From Glandiceps talaboti (taxonomy: Eukaryota > Hemichordata > Enteropneusta > Spengelidae), in assembly GCF_964340395.1 (NCBI RefSeq), contig NC_135565.1:12827742-12891741 (forward strand): a stretch of DNA of 64,000 bases, in the 5' to 3' direction. Of the stretch, positions 54,067-64,000 are shown in pieces. The notes beneath the pieces are model-generated. The model was not told the DNA's origin. It saw only the letters and a program-made list of their open reading frames with translations, and ran no database searches. The position numbers were made by a program, and so were the translations under genes. Within the stretch, counting starts at the first letter, position 1, and each line of letters opens with the position of its first letter.

Positions 54067-54240
54067 AAGTTTATAGGATTTTGAACATAATTTAAAAAAC
54101 AACAACACCAATATATCCACAAATAATAATAACTATTTTAAATGGACAAACTAAATCAATTTCAAAAAGGTGAAAGCTATCAATTCAAGGCCGTGGCTAT
54201 AACAGAGTCAATGAAATATGTTTCCATAGCAACTACCGAA

Positions 54241-55602
54241 CTAGATATCAAAGTTGTTCGTAGTTTCTATCACGTGGACATTTTCGGGTTTTTTCTCGGC
54301 TTTCAACCCAAAACCTTTAACAGTATTCGGGCATGACAATATACCTTCCCGTAGAAGTTGTAGTTGCCACCATATTTTTACAATCAATTGTCGATAATGG
54401 TCTGTGTTCATTCCAGAGTTTCTATATTTTAGGTTAGAAAAATGATGTGAAACTATCAAGTTCTGAACAGTGCATGCATCTGTGTTATCAATGTAATGCT
54501 TGAAAGCCAGGTGACGTAAAACTGGTATTTCCAGTTTGTACATAAGTATACCTATGAACACGTCTTCGTACCGATAACTGTCTGTTTTTAGAGCTTCTCT
54601 TACAAGACGTGATACAACATCTCCAGACACCATGTATGCGGTACCGGAACAATACGCTGGGTAGTGTTCATACGGCCAGTACTCCATCCGATCCTCCTGG
54701 CGAACTGACGATTGGTTGCCACAGTAACCAACATACGCATTCGACATCGGAATCTCCTCCATGGAAACGTACCTAAGAGCATTAAGCGGTTGTAAATATA
54801 CGTCATCGTCGCATTTTATGACAAATTGGGCAAAAGGGCAGTATTTCTGAACCCACTTCAATCCAAATATTGTCTTCAATGTCAGGTTGAAATAACTGTC
54901 TTCAAAGTTTCCCGCCAAGATATCATTATGTTGCACATTCTCCAGAATAATTTGATGGAATAAGTCACTTTTGGTGTTTCTAGGATTACCAAGCAAAAAT
55001 ACTAAGACAATCGTTCTGCCATCATACAAGTTGGTATTCCCCCAAGTTTTGCGAATGAGGTTTCGCTCCTCAAAACCATTGACTCGTGACGTCACTAAAA
55101 TTACCATATCGACTTCTTGCATATTGCCTCCACCACCCATACATTTATCAGGGTGATTTATCATAAACTTGAGATCGCCGAAATTGTTTGTGTTCTCATG
55201 GAGAGGTAATTTATCAAATTCAAAATCAAAGTCAAGTTCCAATTCATGAAGAGTCAACATTGTCTTTTGTTGTTCCACAAGACTTGGTTCGTCTTTACCT
55301 TGTTCAGGAGCGTGAGTGATTTGCTCGCTTTCATTCAAAGACAACCTGTCTATCAAGGCCATATTTTTGTTTTTATCATCTTCCTCGGAGTGACCACTGA
55401 TACCGTATCGGGCTTTTGACGACAGTCCCACACGATCTCTACTTGCGGCGTAAATATTGGGAACGTATTGGAGACATGAGATCATCACACACGATAGAAT
55501 GCACAGAGCTGACACCCCAGCGAAAAGAACTTTTACACGTACGCCAGCTATCACCTCTATCCCGTGACATCCTTTCTGATTTATCGACGCAAAAACAGCC
55601 AT
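54241..55602 (-). CDS. Beta-1,3-galactosyltransferase-like GT31 glycosyltransferase, intronless (copy A)
   Basis: Intronless, 453 residues. A short cytosolic tail, a signal-anchor helix at about 24-46 (VLFAGVSALCILSCVMISCL), a charged stem, and a lumenal catalytic domain: ERNLIRKTWGN (180-190), FEDSYFNLTLKT (233-243), the metal-binding DDD at 265-267 in VIKCDDDVYL, YPAYCSGTAYMVSGDVV (314-330) and EDVFIG (346-351). These are the GT31 motifs, so it should transfer a UDP-sugar in beta-1,3 linkage in the Golgi; whether galactose or GlcNAc cannot be read from the sequence. N-glycosylation sites are likely at Asn90, Asn239 and Asn296. Its closest visible relative is the copy at 61.5 kb. Confidence 0.93.
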   Translation of the reverse strand: MAVFASINQKGCHGIEVIAGVRVKVLFAGVSALCILSCVMISCLQYVPNIYAASRDRVGLSSKARYGISGHSEEDDKNKNMALIDRLSLNESEQITHAPEQGKDEPSLVEQQKTMLTLHELELDFDFEFDKLPLHENTNNFGDLKFMINHPDKCMGGGGNMQEVDMVILVTSRVNGFEERNLIRKTWGNTNLYDGRTIVLVFLLGNPRNTKSDLFHQIILENVQHNDILAGNFEDSYFNLTLKTIFGLKWVQKYCPFAQFVIKCDDDVYLQPLNALRYVSMEEIPMSNAYVGYCGNQSSVRQEDRMEYWPYEHYPAYCSGTAYMVSGDVVSRLVREALKTDSYRYEDVFIGILMYKLEIPVLRHLAFKHYIDNTDACTVQNLIVSHHFSNLKYRNSGMNTDHYRQLIVKIWWQLQLLREGILSCPNTVKGFGLKAEKKPENVHVIETTNNFDI

Positions 55603-56326
55603 GACGCGTAGATTAAGCTTTACACAATCTGGTAATATAGTATCAAATCAAACTTAAACGTACAAATTTCCAATTTAGCAAGTGATGTGTGCATCTCGCT
55701 GATAGATTCAGAGTCTGCTCTTTTCTGCACAAAACGGTTTGAAAACTGTTTCCATCAGAGTTGAACTATCTTAATGACACATGTATAACACCTCAAACTG
55801 TCGACAACAATACTTACTTATTGGTGTCCAGTCAATAGAGTCATTCAACATTCCTGGCATTTCTACAAGTGATCGGCGGTACAAATCATGTTATCGCCAA
55901 CTCTAGCGATAGCTACAGTCCTGATGTAAACTGTCAGTGTATTATACGTATATTTACTGACATGACACTCTTGAGCGCACACAGCAACCTGTTACCACCA
56001 CTTATAAAAAGGTAGCAACCATCATTATTAGACAGGGAGGTCAATGGTTGGCTTGGGACAAACGTTTTCAATGAAATGTTTTCAAAATAGGGTAACCATA
56101 GCTACATATAAACTTTAAACCTCCCTGTGGCCACATTTAAGGTGATTCCTATTAATACACTCTGTCTAAAGTATTCATTTTTTAAATTAAAATCTATCAG
56201 CAAAGTTTTGTCAATTTTTTTTTAAAGTAGTGATTTTTTTCTAAATGTAAATCATCGCTCCTTTTTTTTACATGCATATTTTAGTCCAGAAAGCAAAGTT
56301 TACCAAATTTCATTCCCTCCCCTCTC

Positions 56327-56463
<137 letters not shown>

Positions 56464-57577
56464 ACGTTTTCAAAACTGTGGAACACAGATAGAAGATGCA
56501 ATACGCAGTGCCTATCCAATCACAACCCTAACTCTTTCAAAATGACAACACCCTTAGTGTAGGATTGTGTAGATTTACATTATATTCATATCGTATTACC
56601 AAACTGTGGCATGTGAATTTAATTGATCTTTTGTTAGTACGTGATGCGAAATTTGAACACAAATAACAAATTAAAGGGTGCAAGCTGAATTCATACTGTT
56701 TTGGGGTATATTTTGTTGTTGTATATTTAAAGGTACTCACAGTATTCTACGTACTGAAGCACATTATTTAACCATTGGTGGCAATTTACTGAACTCAAAC
56801 CTTGTTTTAAGATATAACATACAAACTATCTAATGACGTAATTTATCATACGTATCAAAAAACGACTCGGGCATCCCTTCTATGCGATCACCTCTTCTTC
56901 AAATATTGCTTGAAAAACAATTGTAATGATATAGAAGGCAAGTATCGGCAGTAACATTACATTGGATTGTGGTTTTATGTAAGTATTTTCACTTGAGGAA
57001 AAAGCTTATGAACTCACTTTGTGGCACTTTAACTGTTTCACCATCAGACACATACAACATCAGATGTAAACTGAACGCCATCCGTAAGGCCTTTCACCTA
57101 GTTTAATCACCGTTTACCAGATTGTGAAATTCTCAGCTACCATACATGGTATATCACTTATTTATTACTTGGTAACTGCTATTAATTATGCAAAATGAAT
57201 CATTAAAATTCAAAACTACATCAACAGGCTATAGAGAACATATCGCACTTAGTTATCATCAGTGTTTTTAATTATATGACATTGTAAGTTTATTTTCTTC
57301 AGATAATGCTTAATTTCCAAAAAATCATTAATTATGCAAATAGATCATTAAAATTACAAAAAGTACATTGACACTGCGTTTGATATACCTCCATATGTAG
57401 CGATACTGGTATACCATAGAGAATTTATCAACATCAAAATTGGTCAATAGAAGTCCCTTTTCACGTGTACGTTTCAGTCGCCGTTGTTGTGCTCTTGTTA
57501 ATCATTCGCTATGCATATGAGCGATCCCAAGATTGTTGAATATTTTTTTCAGTCTAGTAACCGTTTTACATTCCCAG

Positions 57578-57661
57578 CTGTGGACGAAGATGGTCATTGA
57601 ATACGATGAAGGGGACTTTTTCACTCGTCGTGTGATTGACCTCTTCAGAGAACGTATGCAG
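57578..57661 (+). CDS. Isolated exon-like segment, 28 codons, family not recognised
   Basis: ttacattcccag is followed by 84 open bases in phase 0 and then gtaatg. The peptide is LWTKMVIEYDEGDFFTRRVI then DLFRERMQ: balanced, charged and protein-like, unlike the surrounding sequence. I see no partner exon nearby on this strand. It may be one exon of a gene with distant exons, a captured fragment, or chance. Confidence 0.3.
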
Positions 57662-57989
57662 GTAATGCGCAAGGTGTTACAAGATTATATATGGCATGGT
57701 AACACATGTTAATCCTCTTTCATGGGGGGGGGGGGGGTATTCGTTTGCACACACAAAAAACTACAAATTGGAAAGAACAGGATTAATCCCAACTTGTAGT
57801 TTAAATCCATTGTACAAACACTACTAGTTTTAAGAGACAATGACTTATTTACGTAGCCTGCTAATATGACTATATAATATAATGTTACTGATGTAATTAA
57901 TCAAAGGTTATTACTACTGTGCACATACGGCACAAGTAAAGTAGAATTAGTGTTCAAACCATTCTGATACGAGTTGTTTAATAGTTGCA

Positions 57990-58227
57990 ATAAAACACAC
58001 ACACAAACACACACACACACACACACATACATACATACATAGTACATACATACATACATACATACATACATACATACATACATACATACATACATACATA
58101 CATACATACACACACACATACATACATACATACATACATACATACATACATACATACACACACACGCATACATACATACATACATACATACATACATACA
58201 TACATACATAGATGATACATACATACA

Positions 58228-58258
<31 letters not shown>

Positions 58259-58346
58259 GACATACATACATACATACATACATACATACATACATACATA
58301 CATACATACATACATACATACATACACACAGAGATACATACATACA

Positions 58347-58377
<31 letters not shown>
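57990..58377. repeat. CATA/CACA microsatellite cluster
   Basis: (CA)n then (CATA)n over about 390 bases with small interruptions. Open frames of up to 198 codons across it are artefacts. Confidence 0.95.
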
Positions 58378-59342
58378 TTTTCACTGATATCGGAGAGTAT
58401 CTAGCCAAGAGCCACGTCGAATGGGGATTTTGAATATCGTCTCTCCTCACGCCTAGCATTGTGTATTCAAATCTAAGCGACGTCCTGATATGGTAATCAT
58501 TATTTACACGATACTGCTCCACTTTGTTCGTTGAACCAATCACATCACATTTACGTTATTGACGTCATCTCACAATGGGGGGGGGGGGCAAATTTAGAAA
58601 CCCAATGATACAAGTCAAAGAGTTAATTCATTACATTCAGGATATTTTGTTAATTTTCATTATGAACTCTAAAATGAATTCAAAATGCATTTAAACTTTG
58701 TACAATACTGTGACATTCTGTTACGTAACAACGTAATTGTTTGTACCAGGTACGATTGAAGCGTCAGCAAGTTTAACATGACGTGGTGTGTACCTTTAGA
58801 ACCATATCATTTCATTGTTGTGTAGAAGTATGAAAATAATATTGCACAACTAATTTATGGTCCTTGAGATATGAACTTTTATTACTAATCTAGAGAAGGT
58901 GATTGGATATTGAATCTCAGATGATGTCTTTCATAAGACGTAAGAATACGCCATACTCTAAGAATAGAGATTTAAGTAAAGTTGGGTTTTTAGCCCATCT
59001 AAGAGTGGACGGAGACGGAGATTGGTCATGTAATAAAATTAACCAAGTCGTTGACATTAGTTGAAACCAGATATGAATATTTGTTAGTCCAATACTATTC
59101 ATCACACAGTCCAAGACGGTACGGTGTCTCGCAGAAGAGATGGATTGGGAAGAAACTGGTTGGCCAGCTAATTCAAAGTTATAGTCTTAAATGGAACAGA
59201 CTGACGATTGGAACAACAATGCGAGTGAGTGCTTCCCCATTAAACACTGTATATTGATAGACTGCATCGAAAGCAATAAGAGCTTGTGTCATCTTTCTAA
59301 CCGAACCTTCATTAAATATCTGTTGTAAATGAGAAAAGAAAA

Positions 59343-59422
59343 GTGCCACGTGTAGGAATCGAACATAGGTCCGCCCGAACACTAGTCAGAGTGCTCTAAC
59401 CACTGAGTTGAGATAACGTACC
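59343..59422 (-). repeat. Degraded tRNA-like sequence (tRNA pseudogene or SINE head)
   Basis: The minus strand reads ...ACTCAGTGGTTAGAGCACTC (A box-like) and GTTCGATTCCTA (B box-like), with acceptor ends GGTACGT and ACGTGGC that pair imperfectly. The anticodon loop lacks U33 and the T stem has mismatches, so a working tRNA is unlikely. Confidence 0.55.
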
Positions 59423-60306
59423 AATTGCAACTGATAGATACCGTACGTGAATTGTTCCATGATGTGTACTTTTTTCCTCGAGGTGGTGGGGGAGAAGCCA
59501 ACTCATTTTAAGCTTCACCTTTCAACCTAAGGATCTCAAATAGATACACTGGTCTCCCTACCTGAAGGGTGGCCACTTAGGAATCAGTAATAAAACAGTG
59601 AGGATCATATACTGATGTCATTTTTCTTTCCTCATTTATAACAAATGTAAAATGTGTTATGGTGAGTTTCTTTCATTTATAGCAAACCCTTCATTAAAGT
59701 GTAAAAAAAGAAAATGCTAGGCACGAGGGGAGTCGATAGACAAAATTCTAATTCGACATGATATTTGACTAAATCAAATACTTTCCTATATCAGTGAAAA
59801 GTGGGTCAGACAAAGGGTCTCTTTTCAGGGAAATAGTATGTCTTGTACATGATATAATATACCCAATAATACTGTAAGTACCTCTCACACTTATTGTATT
59901 AGTGGAATACTTTGTGGGTCGAGTATTATAATTTCTCATCAACGAACCTTGACTAAACATTTGTTTTAATTCATGTTTTCATGGATCTTCATAGATGTGA
60001 AAATAACCAGTCTATATACCACTGCGCACATTATCGCTGTTCAAGCATCTCAAAAGAATATTCTTTTCTTTGTCTTGTTTTTTAAATGTGAGAAATTCTG
60101 TTCGACAAACGTTGTTCAGAGTCAAACAGTTATTCCTGTAACTGAAGAAACGAAATTACTACCTGCAAGCTTTTAATTTGTCTTGAAAGACTGAAGTTTA
60201 AAGTTCAAAGTTTACAGTACAATCATTTATTTCTAATATCAACACCTTTTCAGAAAGGTTTAAGTGTAGGCTTCATTCGAAAATGTCTGGTACAATATAT
60301 CTGATT

Positions 60307-60470
60307 TGACGCCGCAAGTCTTCAAGCATATCCAATGTGACGTCACAAGTCTCCAACTATATCCGGTATAACGTCACAAGTCTGTAACTATATCCGATGT
60401 GACGTCACAAGTCTCCAAACACTTTCGATGACGTCGCAAGTCTCCAAACATATCCGATATGACGTCACAA
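60307..60470. repeat. 31-bp tandem array with TGACGTCA (CRE) palindromes
   Basis: Six units at 60307, 60338, 60369, 60400, 60429 and 60460, spacing 31 (once 29). Consensus TGACGTCACAAGTCTCCAAC plus TATATCCGATG. TGACGTCA is intact at 60338, 60400 and 60460 and has one change at 60369 and 60429 and two at 60307. Confidence 0.8.
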
Positions 60471-61256
60471 ATCTAAATCGTAAATTATAATACATATCTA
60501 ATCATTGTCTAACGATAATGTTTTGCTTTGCATTGGTAACTAGTAATCACTAATTTTATGTTGGAAGCTTATCCAAAAAAAAGTTTTTAATCTTATGCAG
60601 CACTTTAATATAATCATTTTGCTGACCTTTCTCCATAAAATCGAGCGAGGTCACATAGTTTTACCACTGTACTGCTGTTATTTTAAGTCCAGTTTATATG
60701 AGTACAGCAAACCAACGTCGACAACATCAACACCAGGTGGTGCCATACACTAATAATAAGAGTTTATCTTTCCTAATCTAGTCATGCAACAAATAAACTG
60801 AATGATGAAACCGCAATAATGTCAACGCTTTGTAAATTTGAGTAAAGTAAGTATGACCTGACGGGTATGTCTCAGGAATAAAGATTATTGTAATTACCCT
60901 GTCCATAACAAGCTTTGAAATGACAGACTCCAATATGCAATAAGGAAACCCAACCTTTTATAAATTATGCAAATGACTCTATTAATATGCACGCTATCAA
61001 AACCATACATTTCTCTATCAATATACAAGCCATTACTACCATAACTTTAGGTTATACGAGCAATGCTGTAATATACTTCTGAGCAATAATTAATGATATA
61101 ATTTCAAATTTGTGAATATGATTAGTTAAGCAACTTAGGCTAATTTATTTCATGCGTACATTTGCATCACAAAATAAGCTTTGTTGCGCCAGTGTAATAA
61201 AACTCATGAACGAATTCAGTCCAGCTAATGCTGTTTGGATTTGACGAGAAAGAATG

Positions 61257-61464
61257 ATACATACACACACAGAGGCAGAGACCGAGAGACAGATACATAC
61301 ATACATACATACATACATACATACATACATACATACAAACATACATACATACATACATACATACATACATACATACATACATACATACATACATACACAT
61401 ACATGAGAGAGAATCAGACAGGACAGACAGACAGACAGTCAGTCAGTCAGTCAGTCAGTCAGTC

Positions 61465-61505
<41 letters not shown>

Positions 61506-61508
61506 GCT
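61257..61508. repeat. CATA, GTCA and CAGA microsatellite just downstream of GT31 copy B
   Basis: (CATA)n, then (GTCA)n and (CAGA)n. It ends about 30 bases from the stop codon of the minus-strand GT31 gene, so it is likely to be transcribed in that gene's 3' UTR as a TGTC/GTAT repeat. Confidence 0.9.
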
Positions 61509-61537
61509 ATGACAATGGCTTCACCCTAGCAGTAGTG

Positions 61538-62980
61538 CTACAAATCAAAATATTCATTATTTTCAATGACCTTGACCTCATCCGTTTGTTCGGGTTTCTT
61601 ATTATCTTTGTCACCAAAGCCATTAACATTAGTCGGACACGATGAATAACCTCGGTGAATAAGTTGTAGCTGCCACCACAGTTGCACAATCTGTTGCCGG
61701 TATTGATCTATACCTTTCCCAATGTTGTCATATCTGACATTAGAGAAATGATGAGATACGATTAGACTTCGTATTTTACATGCATCATCGTCAATAATTG
61801 AAGGCTTGAACGCAATGTGACGTAATACGGGGATTCTAAGTTTGTATATTAGCATACCAATAAACACATCTTCATATCGGAAAAAGTTTGTTTTTAAAGC
61901 TGTCTGGTAGAGTTTTGGAACTATGTCGCCTGACATCAAATACGTTGTCCCGGAACAGTAAGCCGGGTAAGTAGCATACGGCCACTCCGATGGGTCCATT
62001 GCGCCTCCTCGGCTGACCAGCGTCTCATTTCCGCAGGCACCGACAAGTGCATTCGACTTTGGAATTCCCCCGTTGTATATATACCGCAGAACATTCAGCG
62101 GCTGTAAAAATACGTCATCATCACTTTTTATAACAAATTTGGCGAGAGGGCAGTATTTCTGAACCCATTTCAGTCCCATAACAGTCTTTAACGTCAGTTT
62201 GTTATAGCTGTCTTCGAAGTTTCCAGCCAATATGTCGTTGTGTTGTAGGTTTTCGACCAAAATCGGCTGAAAAAATTCAGGATGCGTATATTTGGGATTT
62301 CCAACGAGAAAAAGAACGCTAATTTTCCTGCCGTCGTACAGATTGACGTTTCCCCAGGTTTGACGAATGAGGTCCCTATGTTCTAGGTTATTTATCCGTG
62401 ACGCAACCAGAATCAAAATATCAATTTTCTGCATGTCTCCATCACCACTGATACACTTCTCTGGATGGTTTAACGTGAATTCTAAATCCCTAAAATTATT
62501 AGTGTTTGCCTTAGGAAGTACATTTGGAAAACCGGCTTCAAGTTCAAAGTCAAGTAGACGTTCCTCTTTATAAACATTTAACTTGGTGTTGTCTAATTTT
62601 GGCAGGTGATCTGATTTCGTTTCATTTTGCCGCCAATCATGATCGATAGATTTATGACCTAATTCACTTCGAGTCGCAGAGTTTGAGGTCAACAAACCGT
62701 CATGCTTACCGTCCGTTGTTGAAACAACTTTCTCCGCCACATCGCGTTTTTGATCAGCACGAATAACCACCAAGTCATCATCAGCAATTATGGGGCGTCT
62801 ATATCTCGCGATTTCGCGCGATTTCCCGTTGTTGTCAATTCCATGAGAAATGGACACGTATGAAAGCGACACAATAATCACTGCAAATGACAGAGAACAC
62901 AGAATAGAAACGGACACGAATAGCGTTTTCAGACGCATTCCTCTGATATTGCAACGTCCTGCTCCCAGAACCCAAGTCAT
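61538..62980 (-). CDS. Beta-1,3-galactosyltransferase-like GT31 glycosyltransferase, intronless (copy B)
   Basis: Intronless, 480 residues from ATG 62980. Signal anchor at about 18-43 (LKTLFVSVSILCSLSFAVII), a longer stem than copy A (to about 160), then HRDLIRQTWGN (201-211), FEDSYNKLTLKT (255-266), DDD at 287-289 in VIKSDDDVFL, YPAYCSGTTYLMSGDIV (338-354) and EDVFIG (370-375). The two copies are alike from the NTNNF..L motif (about 159 here, 137 in copy A) to the C-terminus, with matching Cys pattern, and differ in the stem. A second in-frame ATG (Met15, just before the anchor) could also serve as start. Confidence 0.93.
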   Translation of the reverse strand: MTWVLGAGRCNIRGMRLKTLFVSVSILCSLSFAVIIVSLSYVSISHGIDNNGKSREIARYRRPIIADDDLVVIRADQKRDVAEKVVSTTDGKHDGLLTSNSATRSELGHKSIDHDWRQNETKSDHLPKLDNTKLNVYKEERLLDFELEAGFPNVLPKANTNNFRDLEFTLNHPEKCISGDGDMQKIDILILVASRINNLEHRDLIRQTWGNVNLYDGRKISVLFLVGNPKYTHPEFFQPILVENLQHNDILAGNFEDSYNKLTLKTVMGLKWVQKYCPLAKFVIKSDDDVFLQPLNVLRYIYNGGIPKSNALVGACGNETLVSRGGAMDPSEWPYATYPAYCSGTTYLMSGDIVPKLYQTALKTNFFRYEDVFIGMLIYKLRIPVLRHIAFKPSIIDDDACKIRSLIVSHHFSNVRYDNIGKGIDQYRQQIVQLWWQLQLIHRGYSSCPTNVNGFGDKDNKKPEQTDEVKVIENNEYFDL

Positions 62981-64000
62981 TGACCATGATACTACTCAAG
63001 TTCATGTATTTTTGGCCAAGATTTGATAAAAGACTTCGATATCAACATCGTTACTTTCCTACGATGTCATAATTTGCAAATTTATGAGAGTGCAGGGGTC
63101 GTTTGTATGACACAACTGGCACTGCACTATTCTCGTGAACAGCTACAATAATAATAACCGTGCATTCGATCGATAATCTGTGATTTGCAGGTATTCATAT
63201 GTAAATTACCGTATTGTTATGCTAATATTAATACACGTCTCACCTGTGATGACAGCACATGTTTCTTTCTCTATATTAAGGGTGTCGAACTGCAGTATTC
63301 AAATTGTAGTGGCAGTTTTATTATGTAATAGATAGTCAACGAATTCGAGAGGGTTATTTTGGCACATAACCCTACCCATAGACCCGAGGGTCTATGCCCT
63401 ACCGAACGAGTTGTCTATCTTACTTATACTACGGCGTGATTGGCTCAAACGGGCCCTGAGAAAGAGTGGGTTAGGGCTCCATATAACCAACCGAAATCAA
63501 GGCATCTGATTGGCCAAATAATGCTACATTTCTTACAGCTATAAGTTTTACTATACTACGGCTAGACCGACTTGGCCAATCAGAGGCCTTTCGCGTTCCA
63601 TACTGGAAAGATTGGTCGGTGGTGTATACAATCCTTTGTTACAGCGCCACCAACAACGAATCTTTCACTTAATTACGGTACTTTAACAGTTTTGCTTATA
63701 CATACATGTACATAATAATTAAATAAAACATCACAGAGAACTCTCTAGTGTACAATTCTGAGCATATGCTACGCATGCATCGGGGCTTACCACAATGAGT
63801 CTGATGGAAAAGGAAGAGATCCGAAAAAATGGTAAACAACTTACTGCAGGCAGGGAATTACTATTTTGTACATACCAATATATACACGTCATTATAACCC
63901 CAAAGATATGTGCATGATCACGTGATCACGAGTATTCATCAGAATAATCTGATCTTAACGTATGTATGTATGTTATAATAACTTACACTCTGAAAAAAAA
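62981..64000. other. Upstream of GT31 copy B, window end
   Basis: 63,327-63,420 has an inverted repeat (AGATAGTCAAC / GAGTTGTCTATCT) around the palindrome CATAGACCCGAGGGTCTATG. 63,437-63,590 has three GATTGG/CCAATC words. No gene is seen. Confidence 0.5.

Larger units (their letters stand above)
51297..54240. other. Region between the homeobox gene and the first GT31 gene
   Basis: 51,297-52,330 is probably the promoter side of the homeobox gene; no TATA box can be assigned. It is followed by a large ATGG/GGGA array, a CTCF-like word at 53,086-53,099 (11 of 14), and a foldback at 53.7-54.07 kb. Confidence 0.5.

Noticed and set aside
59343-59422. Functional tRNA gene on the minus strand
   Set aside because: A and B boxes are recognisable but U33 is missing and the stems have mismatches, so it is a pseudogene or SINE head.

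Overview
This is a eukaryotic (animal) genomic window: intron-rich, AT-rich, full of microsatellites, foldback (MITE-like) elements and TACATGTA-type words. Gene content points to a bilaterian. The intron-rich liprin-beta, the divergent Nanog/Ventx-like homeodomain and the tandem intronless GT31 glycosyltransferases suggest a marine invertebrate deuterostome, perhaps a hemichordate. That placement is an inference, not a demonstrated fact.

Layout. (1) 1-1,374: upstream sequence with a tRNA-derived SINE. (2) 1,518-40,581, plus strand: a complete liprin-beta gene (PPFIBP1/2 family). I reconstructed 20 coding exons whose splice phases all join, giving a 1,050-residue protein with a conserved N-terminus, coiled coil, Thr/Pro-rich linker, basic RFFGK motif, three SAM domains and a C-terminal SNV tail. 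A 15-codon in-frame cassette exon probably lies at 34,993-35,037. (3) 40,582-47,064: 3' UTR and intergenic DNA with tandem arrays (inverted-CCAAT minisatellite, three CTCF-like palindromes, CATA arrays). (4) 47,065-51,296, minus strand: a three-exon homeobox gene (289 residues) whose homeodomain has Tyr instead of the near-invariant Trp48 and a Nanog-like FQNQRMK recognition helix. (5) 54,241-55,602 and 61,538-62,980, minus strand: two intronless tandem paralogues of beta-1,3-galactosyltransferase-like GT31 type II membrane enzymes. A CRE-like 31-bp array, a degraded tRNA-like element and one unassigned exon-like segment lie between them.

The genes do not form a pathway. Liprin-beta is a cytoplasmic scaffold, the homeobox gene encodes a nuclear DNA-binding protein, and the GT31 enzymes act in the Golgi. 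Non-coding DNA is dominated by mobile and tandem repeats: at least three multi-copy MITE families (one with clean 9-bp target duplications), several single foldbacks, and tandem arrays placed next to splice sites inside liprin-beta. Long open frames over the CATA, ATGG and 21-bp arrays are repeat artefacts. All boundaries come from reading the sequence; no alignment or transcript evidence was available.
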